Below, in pieces: positions 46,452-56,496 of a DNA stretch of 64,000 nt (position 1 is its first letter; each line of letters starts with the position of its first letter). The translations under genes were made by a program, and so were the position numbers. The notes beneath the pieces were generated by a model. It had not been told where the DNA came from, searched no databases, and saw nothing but the letters and a program-made list of their open reading frames with translations. The stretch is taken from contig NZ_JAHLPY010000006.1 of the NCBI RefSeq assembly GCF_018918155.1, positions 1 through 64,000 on the forward strand, in the 5' to 3' direction. This stretch comes from Anaerostipes sp. MSJ-23. GTDB taxonomy: Bacteria > Bacillota > Clostridia > Lachnospirales > Lachnospiraceae.

Positions 46452-48497
46452 TTACCATAACGCCCGTCCGGACACTTTATTACTATAAGATCCCTTTATT
46501 TTTTTTGACGAACTTGTAGACTTCACTCTATAATAATAACGTTTCCCTGCTTTTGCCTTTCTATCCTCAAAACATGTTCTTTTATTTCCTTTAACACTGG
46601 CAATTTGTTTATAACATCCCTTTGATGTAACGCTTCGATAAATTTTATATCCGCATGCACCGCCAACTCTTCCCCAAGTAAGAACGACTCTTCTTGTTCT
46701 ACCTTTGGCTCTTAATTTAGACGGAGCCATTAATCTTGGAACGGTTCTGGAAAGCAGATAAGTTGAATTATGAGTTACCTCGTATTCTACATAAGCATCT
46801 TCTGCAACTTCCGGTGTCTCTTGTAACAGCTGTGTTTCTCCATTATTATAGTAACTTAGCTTTAACTTATCATCCTTTCGGATTCCATATTTACCACAAA
46901 GATACTTATAATTTACGCGCATCTCTGCTTTCCCTGGAAGCACCCCATTATTCGCATATCTCATATATAAAATATAAGGTTCATCCGGATACCCATAATC
47001 TTTTCCTTTTACCTTTTTTACCGTTGATGTCAAATTAATATTTTTGCATCTGGATTTTTTTATTTTCTTTCCATTAAAAACCCATTGAACATTTTCATCT
47101 TCAAAAACAAGTGTCTTATCTTTTCCGGCAATTGCAAGAAAAAATTCTTTTTTAGCGATTTTGCTATAACGGCAGTCTAATACCGCTGTTTTACCTTCTT
47201 TCATTGCACGTAGTTTTTTTACAACTGTTTTAGGATTTCCCACGCTTCCATAATATGCAGTCTTATACTGGCTTGATACCGTAATTTTTTCCGTTTTTTC
47301 TCTTGTTATCTTCTGCAAAGGAAAATCTTTGTCATCCAGCTGATAAAATACACTTTTATTTTTTGCACTATAAACACAAATTCCCTTTAGTTTCCACGTT
47401 CCAATTCCCCAAAATGGATTGACCGGAATCTCTATTTGATGTTTTCCTTTGCTCAATCCCTTTTGGCTACTCCAATTAAGATTCTTCTCCTGTCCCTTAT
47501 CATTAACAAAACATAAATCCAAATCTGTAATTTTTTCTTTTCCTGTCTCTAAATTTACTTCCAAGAGTCCCGGTGTTGAAATCTTTTTCTTTTTAATTTC
47601 AAGTCTTTTAATCTTTGGTGTCCCATAAGCTTTTTTTACAACAAAATTACGGTTGTGTTGCTTCATTTTTCCTACAATTAAATCATAGGAGATCTCCTTT
47701 TGATTCTTATCAGATAAGATAATATCTGTAGCCTCATATTTTCCCATATCCAAATCTTCGATTGGGTAACAAATTTCAACAATCCTATTTCTTTTCACAG
47801 CACAAAATGGGATCGTAATAATTCCCTCTTCATCATCTTTACGCCGGTAACCGAAGCCTATTTGTCTTATCTGTTTCCAGTTTCCTGCGAGTTTCATACG
47901 GACTTTCAAACCTTTCGATGCATCCACATGATTAGCATTAATAATAGAAAAACTTTCTAATTTAGGTGTCTTCGTTTTTTTATATCCTCTATAATCAGAA
48001 CGGATGATCCTACAGTTTTTCCCGCTCTTTCTCCACATTTTTACATGTGCGTCTTCATCATAATAGGAAGTATTTCCATTTGCATCTGTTAGAGAAATAC
48101 TCACGATTTTATAATTTCCTTTGACAACTCTGCAATTATTGTCAAAACTTAATTTTATTCTTTTCTTTCCTGTAAATAATGGTGCTTTTTTTAACTCTTT
48201 ACAATCAAAATCTGCAGAAATACTTTCCGCACTGTTACGGTTAATCTTACGTTCCAGACACACAGAAATCTCAACAATTCCCGTTCCTTCTTCCATGACT
48301 TCCAATTCCATATCCAGTTTATGTCCTTTTCTTGCATCGACATTCCTTGAATTTAAAATACGAAAGCTACGTAAAACAGGTGCAGTATCATCATAATGCA
48401 CATCCGCATAAACTTGTAAAGGCATATTGGCAAACAAAAAGATCAATGCTAGCAAGCAGATTATGATCTTTCTTATCCGGTCATTCGGATTTTTCAT
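46452..48497 (-). CDS. Secreted protein with Ig-like repeats and a C-terminal Fn3 domain
   Basis: 681 aa from the ATG at 48497 (AAAGGAG nine bases before). Signal peptide (about residues 1-31), then three repeats of about 110-120 residues that each begin with a pattern like LRSFRILNSRNVDARKG, LESFSIINANHVDASKG and IKRLEIKKKKISTPG; then a region with a cell-surface beta character and a final Fn3 domain (APSKLRAKGRTRRVVLTWGR, YKIYRS, YYYRVKS). No LPxTG or membrane anchor is seen. It lies four bases after the anti-sigma factor, so it is a likely target of the ECF sigma factor. Confidence 0.7.
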   Translation of the reverse strand: MKNPNDRIRKIIICLLALIFLFANMPLQVYADVHYDDTAPVLRSFRILNSRNVDARKGHKLDMELEVMEEGTGIVEISVCLERKINRNSAESISADFDCKELKKAPLFTGKKRIKLSFDNNCRVVKGNYKIVSISLTDANGNTSYYDEDAHVKMWRKSGKNCRIIRSDYRGYKKTKTPKLESFSIINANHVDASKGLKVRMKLAGNWKQIRQIGFGYRRKDDEEGIITIPFCAVKRNRIVEICYPIEDLDMGKYEATDIILSDKNQKEISYDLIVGKMKQHNRNFVVKKAYGTPKIKRLEIKKKKISTPGLLEVNLETGKEKITDLDLCFVNDKGQEKNLNWSSQKGLSKGKHQIEIPVNPFWGIGTWKLKGICVYSAKNKSVFYQLDDKDFPLQKITREKTEKITVSSQYKTAYYGSVGNPKTVVKKLRAMKEGKTAVLDCRYSKIAKKEFFLAIAGKDKTLVFEDENVQWVFNGKKIKKSRCKNINLTSTVKKVKGKDYGYPDEPYILYMRYANNGVLPGKAEMRVNYKYLCGKYGIRKDDKLKLSYYNNGETQLLQETPEVAEDAYVEYEVTHNSTYLLSRTVPRLMAPSKLRAKGRTRRVVLTWGRVGGACGYKIYRSVTSKGCYKQIASVKGNKRTCFEDRKAKAGKRYYYRVKSTSSSKKIKGSYSNKVSGRALW

Positions 48498-48501
48498 GGT
48501 T

Positions 48502-49545
48502 TCACTCTCCTTTAGTGGTCGTGATGCCCTGTCCGTCAATTTTCTTTTCCATCTGAGTGCCATTCTTTGATTCTTTTAGCCAAACTGGTTTGAAAATCAT
48601 CTTCCTGGTATCATCATCTGTTCGTTCAAAGAAGACCGTTCCTATCTTGCGATTTTCTTTATTAATATCTGCTGTCTCTCCGAGACTGAGGTATTGCTTT
48701 TTATATTCATCTGATAATTCAAATGAAAGAAAATCTTGATCTTCCTGTGACTTCCATTCATACTCTACCTTCATATACCACACATTCAATGTAATATTTT
48801 TAATCCGGTAAGAAATATTTTCTTTCTTATTATACACCCAATCATCATTGGAAGCCACTGTTTTTACTTTATACATAGAACGCGGCATAAATTTGATTTT
48901 AATCTTTTCTTCCTGTACCTCCCCACCTTTTTCTCCCAGAAATACAAGTGTACACGAGGTTTCTTTTCCGATAAATTTTTGAATTTCTGCAGTATGTTTC
49001 TGAAAAGTTCCATAATATTTTGTATTATTTTTTTGATCAGATACTGGTATATAATTTTCCTGTTCCAGCACTTCGCGATCTCCATCTTCCGTCGCAATAA
49101 TTACTTCTGATGGATAGACATCATCATAATTTCCTTTGTCTTTTACTTCATAGCGTATACTAATTCCTTCACTTGTCATTACTGCGTCGTTTAAATAAAT
49201 CTTTCCTTTATTTCCAATATTTACTTGTTTATTAATTGGTATTTCATCCGCCTTAACATTCTTCTCATATGTCTGTGAAACACTTATGCAAAATCTTTCG
49301 TAAAATCCTCTAAATGTTGCCGCTGCCGGTGTTTTTATTCCAATAATCACAACGCACATACAAGCTGCCATTGCTGTAGCTGCTTGATGAATATGCCTTA
49401 TAAAAAGCTTCCTTCCTACTTTTGTTTTTGGTTTCTTTTTTTGAATTTGTGCCTGTTTTAAAGTTTCCAAAAGCTCCTGTTCAAAGGATTCCTCTGGTTT
49501 GATCCGGGACAACATTTCTCGATATTCTTCTTCTATCCGATTCAT
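48502..49545 (-). CDS. Anti-sigma factor with DUF4179
   Basis: 347 aa. Cytosolic N-terminal part of about 50 residues, one membrane helix (about 52-72), then the DUF4179 domain outside (GKIYLNDAVMTSEGISIRYEV). This is the RsiV-like design: the cytosolic part holds the sigma factor and the outside part senses envelope stress. Overlaps the sigma factor by four bases. Confidence 0.82.
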   Translation of the reverse strand: MNRIEEEYREMLSRIKPEESFEQELLETLKQAQIQKKKPKTKVGRKLFIRHIHQAATAMAACMCVVIIGIKTPAAATFRGFYERFCISVSQTYEKNVKADEIPINKQVNIGNKGKIYLNDAVMTSEGISIRYEVKDKGNYDDVYPSEVIIATEDGDREVLEQENYIPVSDQKNNTKYYGTFQKHTAEIQKFIGKETSCTLVFLGEKGGEVQEEKIKIKFMPRSMYKVKTVASNDDWVYNKKENISYRIKNITLNVWYMKVEYEWKSQEDQDFLSFELSDEYKKQYLSLGETADINKENRKIGTVFFERTDDDTRKMIFKPVWLKESKNGTQMEKKIDGQGITTTKGE

Positions 49546-50033
49546 AATTCTCCCTCCCTTTCCAATAATAATCCTTTTAATTTTTTTCTTCCTCTAGCCA
49601 TCCACGTTGTGATGGTAGATTCACTTTTTTTCATAATCTGCGCAATTTCCTTAATTGCATAACCTTCAAAATAATAAAGATATAATACTGTTCGATACTT
49701 TTCTGATAACTGATCTATCAATTCCACCAGATAATACTCTTCCTTTGGTATTTCTGGTATATCATAATCTAGCGGTTCATTTTTATGTCTTTTTACTGCT
49801 TTTACATAGTTAATGGATGTATTAATTGTCACACGGACCATCCACGCTTTCTCATGTGTTTTATTTTCAAAGTATGGCTTTTTTGTAATCAAACGAACCA
49901 TAACTTCCTGCACGATATCTTCTGCATCCGGTACACTTTTTGTGTAAGTGAAGGCCAGACGAACAAGAGAATGCGTATATTCACTGATAATCCGGCTTAA
50001 CTCCTGATCCGAATATTCTTTTGTTTTTCTCAT
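49542..50033 (-). CDS. ECF-type RNA polymerase sigma factor
   Basis: 163 aa with region 2 (ARLAFTYTKSVPDAEDIVQEV-like stretch) and region 4 (YRTVLYLYYFEGYAIKEIAQ, SESTITTWMARGRKKL). Only regions 2 and 4 are present, as usual for ECF factors. It opens the operon with the anti-sigma factor and the secreted protein. The ribosome site is AAAGGA with long spacing. Its own promoter consensus is unknown. Confidence 0.9.
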   Translation of the reverse strand: MRKTKEYSDQELSRIISEYTHSLVRLAFTYTKSVPDAEDIVQEVMVRLITKKPYFENKTHEKAWMVRVTINTSINYVKAVKRHKNEPLDYDIPEIPKEEYYLVELIDQLSEKYRTVLYLYYFEGYAIKEIAQIMKKSESTITTWMARGRKKLKGLLLEREGEL

Positions 50034-50156
50034 ACCTTCAGCAATTCCTTTAATGTTCTTCTCAATATCTCTTCAATAAGAATACAATGTTTGCCTTATT
50101 TTTGTCTCATTTTTTTTAAATTTCCCATTTTTACAAAAAAATAAAACAAGAGATAA

Positions 50157-50185
50157 TTGACAAATCAATACATACAAACTTATTA
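50157..50185 (+). promoter_or_regulatory. Promoter of proA
   Basis: TTGACA (50157-50162), 17-bp spacer, TTATTA (50180-50185), 30 bases before the ATG. Confidence 0.65.
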
Positions 50186-50214
50186 TTATTAGATAAGATA
50201 ACAGGAGGATTTTT

Positions 50215-51492
50215 ATGGGTTTACAAGAAAAAATCGCACAGGTAAAACAAGCTGCTCCTTTACTGGCTGCTACTAGTCTGGAACAGCGAAATAAAGCTCT
50301 TGCAGCTGCTGCAAAAGCTCTGGAAACAAAAAAAGAAACTATTTTTAAGGCAAATAAAGAAGATTTAAAAAATGCCAAAGAAAATCATATCCCGGAACCT
50401 ATTTTAAACCGTCTTAAGTTTGACGAGGGAAAGCTTTCCGATATTATCTCTGGTATCCATGATCTAATTCAAATGCCAGATCCATTATTTCAGACACAAC
50501 TGGCACGTCAGCTTGATGAAGGATTAAACTTATATCGTGAAACATGTCCAATCGGAGTGATTGGCGTTATTTTTGAATCTCGTCCAGATGCCCTTGTTCA
50601 AATTTCTGCTCTATGCATCAAAAGCGGAAACTGCGCCATTTTAAAAGGCGGCAGTGAAGCTATGGAAAGCAACCGTATATTATTTCAGACCATTCATGAA
50701 GCAGTTACAAATGCTGGTCTTCCCCAAAATTGTATGCTTCAGTTAGAAGCTCGCTCAGATATTGCTGAACTTCTTGAATGCCATGAATCTGTTGATCTTT
50801 TGATTCCAAGAGGTTCCAATGCTTTTGTTCGTTATATTATGGACAACACAAAAATTCCAGTTATGGGACACGCTGATGGAATCTGTCATATTTATGTTGA
50901 TAAAGATGCTGATATTGAAAAATCGATTCCAATCATTATCGATTCCAAAACACAATATGTATCTGCCTGCAACGCTGCAGAAACATTACTTGTTCACAAA
51001 GAGATTGCTAAAAAACTTCTGCCTGCTCTACAAAAAGCGTTCCATGAAAAACATGTGGAACTTCGAGGAAGCAAAGAGGTTCAAGATATTATTGCATGTA
51101 ATCCTTCTTCAGAAGAAGATGACCATACAGAATATCTTGATTATATTATTTCCATCAAGATTGTTAATGATATGGATGAAGCGATTCGCCATATTAATCA
51201 TTTTGGATCTCACCATACAGACTGTATCCTAACAGAAGATAATCAAGCAGCTCATAAATTTATGCAGCTGGTTGACTCTGCTGGAGTTTACCAAAATTGT
51301 TCTACACGATTTGCCGATGGCTATCGTTACGGATTTGGAGCTGAAGTTGGTATTAGTACCAGTAAGCTTCATGCTAGAGGACCTGTCGGTCTAGAAGGAT
51401 TATTAAGTTACAAATACAAACTCTTTGGAAATGGTCAAATTGTTGGTGATTATGCAACTGGAAAGAAATCTTTTCACTTTAAGAATCTATAA
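50215..51492 (+). CDS. proA: Glutamate-5-semialdehyde dehydrogenase
   Basis: 425 aa. Reduces gamma-glutamyl phosphate to the semialdehyde in proline synthesis. The aldehyde-dehydrogenase-like Cys lies in SACNAAETLLVHK; GVIFESRPDALVQIS and LLIPRGSN are typical. AGGAGG before the ATG. proB is not adjacent, so it stands alone between terminators. Confidence 0.96.
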   Translation: MGLQEKIAQVKQAAPLLAATSLEQRNKALAAAAKALETKKETIFKANKEDLKNAKENHIPEPILNRLKFDEGKLSDIISGIHDLIQMPDPLFQTQLARQLDEGLNLYRETCPIGVIGVIFESRPDALVQISALCIKSGNCAILKGGSEAMESNRILFQTIHEAVTNAGLPQNCMLQLEARSDIAELLECHESVDLLIPRGSNAFVRYIMDNTKIPVMGHADGICHIYVDKDADIEKSIPIIIDSKTQYVSACNAAETLLVHKEIAKKLLPALQKAFHEKHVELRGSKEVQDIIACNPSSEEDDHTEYLDYIISIKIVNDMDEAIRHINHFGSHHTDCILTEDNQAAHKFMQLVDSAGVYQNCSTRFADGYRYGFGAEVGISTSKLHARGPVGLEGLLSYKYKLFGNGQIVGDYATGKKSFHFKNL

Positions 51493-51498
51493 AAGAAA

Positions 51499-51538
51499 AA
51501 AAGATGTGGCGATGCAAAAAAGCATCGCCACATCTTTT
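51499..51538. terminator. Bidirectional terminator after proA
   Basis: A perfect 17-bp stem (AAAAGATGTGGCGATGC, 51499-51515; inverse at 51522-51538) with loop of 6. Serves proA and the convergent ABC transporter operon. Confidence 0.9.
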
Positions 51539-51552
51539 ATGAAGTTTAAAGT

Positions 51553-52275
51553 TTATAATACTTTGCTTAGGAATTCTTTTGTTCTCTCTTCTTTTGGATG
51601 ATCAAAGATTTCTTCTGGTGTTCCTTCTTCCAAAATCACACCACCATCCATAAATAAGACTCGATCTGCTACTTCTCTTGCAAATCCCATTTCATGAGTT
51701 ACAACGATCATAGTCATGCCTTCTTCTGCCAACTGTTTCATAACTTCCAGAACTTCTCCAACCATTTCTGGGTCAAGTGCAGATGTAGGTTCGTCAAATA
51801 ACATAACTTCCGGTGATAATGCAAGTGATCTTGCAATGGCCACACGCTGTTTCTGCCCTCCAGATAATTGAACTGGGTAATTATCTGCTTTATCACCAAC
51901 GCCAACACGATTTAAAAGTTCCATTGCTTTTTCTTTTGCCTGAGCTTCCGTCATCATTTTATGACGAATTGGTGCTAATGTCACGTTATCAAGAATTGTT
52001 AAATGCGGAAATAAATTAAAATGCTGAAATACCATTCCAACTCTTTTTCTCATAGCATCGACATCAAATCCTCTTTCCATCAGATGCATATCTCCAATAA
52101 CAATCTCTCCTTTGGTCGGTGTTTCCAAAAGATTTAAACATCTTAAAAATGTACTTTTTCCTGATCCGGATGGTCCGATCACACAGACACATTCTCCCTT
52201 ATTGATATGACAGTTAATGCCTTTTAAAACTTCCAGAGATCCGAAATATTTATGTAAATTTTTAACGTCTATCAC
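51553..52275 (-). CDS. Polar amino-acid ABC transporter ATPase
   Basis: 240 aa with Walker [16 protein letters not shown], signature [18 protein letters not shown] and Walker [20 protein letters not shown], all typical for the GlnQ/HisP branch. Likely GTG start with AAAGGAG upstream. Overlaps the permease by 14 bases. Confidence 0.93.
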   Translation of the reverse strand: MIDVKNLHKYFGSLEVLKGINCHINKGECVCVIGPSGSGKSTFLRCLNLLETPTKGEIVIGDMHLMERGFDVDAMRKRVGMVFQHFNLFPHLTILDNVTLAPIRHKMMTEAQAKEKAMELLNRVGVGDKADNYPVQLSGGQKQRVAIARSLALSPEVMLFDEPTSALDPEMVGEVLEVMKQLAEEGMTMIVVTHEMGFAREVADRVLFMDGGVILEEGTPEEIFDHPKEERTKEFLSKVL

Positions 52276-52939
52276 TTTGTCTCAGTCTCCTTTCTAACGC
52301 ATTTAATCCAAGAGTCAAAACTTTCACTAATAAGTAATAAATAAGTGCTGTTCCGAGTAATGGGGCCAATGCCTGAAAAATTCTTGAAATTACGAAGTCT
52401 GACACCTTCGTCAAATCAACGATTGATACATATCCTAAAATAGAAGTTTCTTTTATCAGTACGATAAATTCATTTCCAAGAGCAGGAAGAATATTCTTAA
52501 TCGCCTGAGGCAGGATAATATCTTTCATTGTCTGTGTATAGGATAATCCAAGGGAACGTCCACCTTCCATCTGTCCCTGATCAACAGCCTGGATTCCTGC
52601 ACGGATAATCTCCGCAACATAAGCTGCACTGTTCAAACCAAAGGTTAAGGAACCTACAAGCAATCCGCCTTGACCTTTTAATATAACGAAATACATGATC
52701 ATCAACTGTGTAAGTGTTGGAGTTCCACGAATGATGTCAATATACACATATGCGATCTTGGATAAGAGTGTACTCTTTCCTTTCTGCTCTGCTGTCAAGC
52801 GCATTAACGCCAATATTGTACCAAGCGCCACACCAATAAGGATCGCAATGACTGATACAAGGATGGTCATCTTTAATCCATCAAGATACAGCAGATACCT
52901 CTGTTCAGCGATAAACGCTTTGTAAAATGAATCTAACAT
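52262..52939 (-). CDS. Polar amino-acid ABC transporter permease
   Basis: 225 aa, five helices, with the EAA loop ([25 protein letters not shown] region) that contacts the ATPase. Belongs to the His/Glu/Gln/Arg permease group. Only one permease gene, so a homodimer is expected. Confidence 0.92.
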   Translation of the reverse strand: MLDSFYKAFIAEQRYLLYLDGLKMTILVSVIAILIGVALGTILALMRLTAEQKGKSTLLSKIAYVYIDIIRGTPTLTQLMIMYFVILKGQGGLLVGSLTFGLNSAAYVAEIIRAGIQAVDQGQMEGGRSLGLSYTQTMKDIILPQAIKNILPALGNEFIVLIKETSILGYVSIVDLTKVSDFVISRIFQALAPLLGTALIYYLLVKVLTLGLNALERRLRQSDRR

Positions 52940-52963
52940 TTTGAAACCTTACCTTCCCATGTT

Positions 52964-53752
52964 CTATTTTACGGAATCAATATATTTTGCTTTCAGCTTA
53001 TCATATGTTCCGTCTTTTTTGATTGCTTTGATCTGTTTGTTGATCTCTTCTTTGTAAGCTGTGTTACCCTTTGTAAGTGCGATACAATAATACTCAGCTC
53101 CTGCAGAGTCAATAACTAATTTTAACTTTTTAGAATTATTTTTCACAAATTCCTGTGCTGGTTTTTCATCGATAACAACCGCATCAATTGATCCGTTTTT
53201 CAGATCCATAACAGCATCAACACCTTTTTTAAAACGTTTTACTGTTGCTTTCTTTACAATGGTTTTATTTTTTTCACCAAATTTTTCTCCAGAGGAAATG
53301 ATATCACCAGTTGTTCCTTCCTGAACACCGATCTTCTTTCCGCTCAGCTGAGATAATTTTGTAATCTTGCTGTCTTTCTTTAAGATAATTGCCTGATTAG
53401 ATGTATAATAGCTGTCTGAGAAATCTACAGATTGTTCACGTTCTTTTGTCTTTGTCATTCCAGCAATAATCGAGTTGATGGAACCAGATTCCATAGCGCC
53501 GATCAGAGATTTAAATTCCATATTTTGAATTTCAACCTTTTTATTCATACGTTTTCCAATTTCTTTGATCATTGCGATATCAAAACCATCTGGCTTTTTC
53601 TGATTATCCATGTACTCAAATGGAGGGAATTCCGCATTGGTTCCTACGATAATCTTATCTGGTACTTTACTTTCTTCCTTTTTTCCACATCCCGTAAATA
53701 ACATAGATGCAGCCATCACACCTGCTAACGCAGCTACTAAAAACTTTTTCAT
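52964..53752 (-). CDS. Amino-acid binding lipoprotein (family 3)
   Basis: 262 aa. Lipobox LFTGC at residues 18-22, then the family 3 binding fold (VGTNAEFPPFEYMDNQKKPDGFDI). It delivers a polar amino acid to the permease next to it. The exact ligand cannot be read from the sequence. AAGGAG six bases before ATG. Confidence 0.93.
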   Translation of the reverse strand: MKKFLVAALAGVMAASMLFTGCGKKEESKVPDKIIVGTNAEFPPFEYMDNQKKPDGFDIAMIKEIGKRMNKKVEIQNMEFKSLIGAMESGSINSIIAGMTKTKEREQSVDFSDSYYTSNQAIILKKDSKITKLSQLSGKKIGVQEGTTGDIISSGEKFGEKNKTIVKKATVKRFKKGVDAVMDLKNGSIDAVVIDEKPAQEFVKNNSKKLKLVIDSAGAEYYCIALTKGNTAYKEEINKQIKAIKKDGTYDKLKAKYIDSVK

Positions 53753-53770
53753 GCTTTTCTCCTTCTTTCT

Positions 53771-54595
53771 TTAAAATAGCGGTACTACCGCACCATTATA
53801 ATGTTCTTCTATATACTTTTTCACAGCATCACTTTTTACTGCTTTTACAAGAGCCTTGATAGAATCTTTGTTTTCATCACCCTTGCGGACTGCAATGACA
53901 TTTCCATAATTTTTAGCTCCAACGGAACCCTTATCTTCTATAGCCAGTGCGTCTTTATCTACTTTTAACCCAGCCTGAATGGCATAGTTGCCATTAATAA
54001 CCGCAAAGTCTACATCTTTTAAAGATCTTGGAATCTGTGCTGCTTCAATTTCTTTAATTTCAAGATTCTTTGGATTTTTTACAATATCCTTCTTCGTAGC
54101 GGTAAGTCCTGCATTTTTCTTTAATGTAATCAGACCTTTTGCTTCCAGCAGAAGAAGTGCTCTTGCCTCGTTTGTTGTGTCATTTGGTACTGCAATCGAT
54201 GCTCCATTTTTTAAATCTTCCAACTTCTTTGTCTTACCAGGAAAAATCCCAAATGGCTCATAATGTACGATTGCTGCTGAAACAAGTTTTGTTCCTTTTT
54301 CTTTATTAAAGTTCTTCATGTAAGTAATATGCTGAAAATAATTGGCATTCAGATCTCCAGAATCCAACGCTGTATTAGGCTGCACATAATCTGAATATTC
54401 CTTAATCTCCAATGTATAACCTTGTTTCTTTAATTCCTTTGCAGCTACTTTTAAAATATCTGCATGAGGAGATGGACTTGCTCCAATTACAATTTTTTTA
54501 GAATCTTCACTGCTACTCTTTTTTGAAGAACCACATGCAGTAAATACACTGAGACATAGCGCTGCACAAAGTGCAAGTACTAGTGCTTTTTTCAT
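53771..54595 (-). CDS. NlpA/MetQ-family binding lipoprotein
   Basis: 274 aa from the ATG at 54595. Lipobox VFTAC, then KIVIGASPSPHADILKVAAKELK, DYVQPNTALDSGDLNANYFQH, features of MetQ-like methionine binders. No MetN or MetI is next to it; the neighbours form a polar amino-acid system with its own binding protein. It may use a distant MetNI, or share the local permease. The AAAGGAG lies 14 bases upstream, an unusually long distance. Confidence 0.88.
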   Translation of the reverse strand: MKKALVLALCAALCLSVFTACGSSKKSSSEDSKKIVIGASPSPHADILKVAAKELKKQGYTLEIKEYSDYVQPNTALDSGDLNANYFQHITYMKNFNKEKGTKLVSAAIVHYEPFGIFPGKTKKLEDLKNGASIAVPNDTTNEARALLLLEAKGLITLKKNAGLTATKKDIVKNPKNLEIKEIEAAQIPRSLKDVDFAVINGNYAIQAGLKVDKDALAIEDKGSVGAKNYGNVIAVRKGDENKDSIKALVKAVKSDAVKKYIEEHYNGAVVPLF

Positions 54596-54662
54596 TTTCT
54601 TTATACACTCTCCTTTTTCTTTCATTTCCATAGTTATGGATAAATTCATACAATTTATTATT

Positions 54663-55706
54663 TTACAATACTTTTCGAAAGATTTCAAATGCCGAAGGCA
54701 ATGCATATACATTTTCCAGTTCTTTTTTCTTCACCCAGCAAAAGTCCTCAATCGGTATATTTTTTTCTAAATGTACGCGGATCCCCTCCATATGCCATTC
54801 AATATGACTAAAAATGTGCTTTCCTTTCCCTGCTGGCTCTATGTTTATTTCCTGAATGTTCCATTTTTTCAATTGATCTTCGATGTCTTTTCGATCCATC
54901 TTTTGTGAAATATTAGGAAATTCCCACAATCCTGCAAGAAGTCCTTTCGAATTTCTTTTATGAAGTGCAATCATTGTATCGGTTTCTAATAAAAATACAG
55001 TTTTATATTCTTTTTTTCTTGCCTTTTTCGGCGTCTTCACAGGAAGTTCATCAATCATGTCTTCTCTATAAGCTTTACAGACGGTATCCCACGGACAAAG
55101 ATCACAGTTTGGATCTCCATTTGGAATACAAACAATCGCTCCAAGTTCAATTAATGCCTGGTTAAAATCTCCCGGCCGGTCTTCTGGAATATATGGCTGT
55201 ATTTTTCTTCCAATCTCCTTTTTTGTTTTCTCTTTTAAGATATCAGAATGATCTCCCCATAATCTTGTTAAAACTCTCAAAACATTGCCATCCACCGCTG
55301 GAACCTGTAAATCAAAAGCGATGGAACCAATGGCTCCTGCTGTATAAACACCGATTCCTTTTAAACCTAAGAGCTTTTCATAATCTGCAGGTACTTCTCC
55401 TGCATACTCTTCCATAATTGTCTGCGCCGCAGCCTTTAAATTTCTTGCCCGATTATAATATCCCAATCCTTCCCATAGCTTCATGAGACGATCTTCCTCC
55501 ACTTCAGCCAAGTCTTTTACTGTTGGTAATTCTTCCATAAAACGATCAAAATACGGTTTTACAGCCTCCACTCTCGTTTGCTGAAGCATAATCTCCGAAA
55601 TCCAGATCCTATATGGATCCTTATTTTCTCTCCACGGTAGTATTCTTTTATTGTAATCATACCAGTTTAACAAAGAACCAGTAAGATCATAACGTTGTTG
55701 TTCCAT
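54663..55706 (-). CDS. mutY: A/G-specific adenine glycosylase
   Basis: 347 aa. Helix-hairpin-helix LLGLKGIGVYTAGAIGSIAF with the catalytic Asp in VDGNVLRVLTR region, a [4Fe-4S] ligand set (CIPNGDPNCDLCPWDTVC) and a C-terminal NUDIX-like domain that reads 8-oxoG. Removes A opposite 8-oxoG. AAAGGAAG before the ATG. Confidence 0.95.
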   Translation of the reverse strand: MEQQRYDLTGSLLNWYDYNKRILPWRENKDPYRIWISEIMLQQTRVEAVKPYFDRFMEELPTVKDLAEVEEDRLMKLWEGLGYYNRARNLKAAAQTIMEEYAGEVPADYEKLLGLKGIGVYTAGAIGSIAFDLQVPAVDGNVLRVLTRLWGDHSDILKEKTKKEIGRKIQPYIPEDRPGDFNQALIELGAIVCIPNGDPNCDLCPWDTVCKAYREDMIDELPVKTPKKARKKEYKTVFLLETDTMIALHKRNSKGLLAGLWEFPNISQKMDRKDIEDQLKKWNIQEINIEPAGKGKHIFSHIEWHMEGIRVHLEKNIPIEDFCWVKKKELENVYALPSAFEIFRKVL

Positions 55707-55732
55707 TTTCTTCCTTTCTTAAAGTGATCTGC

Positions 55733-56443
55733 TTATGAATATCCTTGTCCAATTGCAATACAGAAAATATAAACCTTAGAAACACCAAGCTTCTTTAACG
55801 CTCTTGTCACTCCTTCTGATGTTGCTCCAGTCGTATAAATATCATCAATCACAAGAACGGTCTTTGGTCTTCCTGTTTTTTCATAAATTTCCTGATTTCC
55901 TTGAAAAGCTTTTGCCAATGTTCTTTTTCTCTGCAATGGATCCATTTTTTTTAGTGGCTTTGTATCCCTCTTTCTCAAAACAAGTTTCTTTTCCATTGGA
56001 CATCCTATCATATCCGCAATTCCTTCTGCAAATATTTCTGCCTGATTAAAACCCCTTTTTCGTCGTTTCGATGCATGCAGCGGCACAGGAATCACTAAAT
56101 CCGGCTGAATTTTTTTTAATTGTATCAGCTTTCTCTTCTGAATTTCTGAAAGATAATATTCCGCAAATACTCTTTTATTCTTATACTTTATTGCAGCCAA
56201 CGATTGTATCACGGGTTCTCGATAAATGCAAAGTCCCATTCCTTTTGTAAAACTTTTTGGATGTTTTATACAATCATTGCAATATTCTGCCTCATACGAT
56301 TCTATCTGTTTTCCACACGAATAGCATACTGGTTCTTGAATAAAAATATTCTTTTTTTCGCATTTCGAGCAAAGTTTTGCGTGTTTTTTTAAAAGTGTTT
56401 TTCCACAGAGCGGACAAACCGGTGGAAATAGAAATGATAACAT
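55733..56443 (-). CDS. comF: ComF-family phosphoribosyltransferase-like protein
   Basis: 236 aa from the ATG at 56443 (GGGGAGG seven bases before). N-terminal double zinc-finger (CPLCGKTLL, CSKCEK, CYSCGKQ, CNDCI) and a PRTase domain with VLVIDDIYTTGAT. In Bacillus ComF helps bring DNA in during transformation; other comEC-type genes are not here. Confidence 0.9.
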   Translation of the reverse strand: MLSFLFPPVCPLCGKTLLKKHAKLCSKCEKKNIFIQEPVCYSCGKQIESYEAEYCNDCIKHPKSFTKGMGLCIYREPVIQSLAAIKYKNKRVFAEYYLSEIQKRKLIQLKKIQPDLVIPVPLHASKRRKRGFNQAEIFAEGIADMIGCPMEKKLVLRKRDTKPLKKMDPLQRKRTLAKAFQGNQEIYEKTGRPKTVLVIDDIYTTGATSEGVTRALKKLGVSKVYIFCIAIGQGYS

Positions 56444-56496
56444 AGAAATACCTCCCCTCAGAGATTGTTCTTTATAGAAGAAAAAGCACTTCACAT

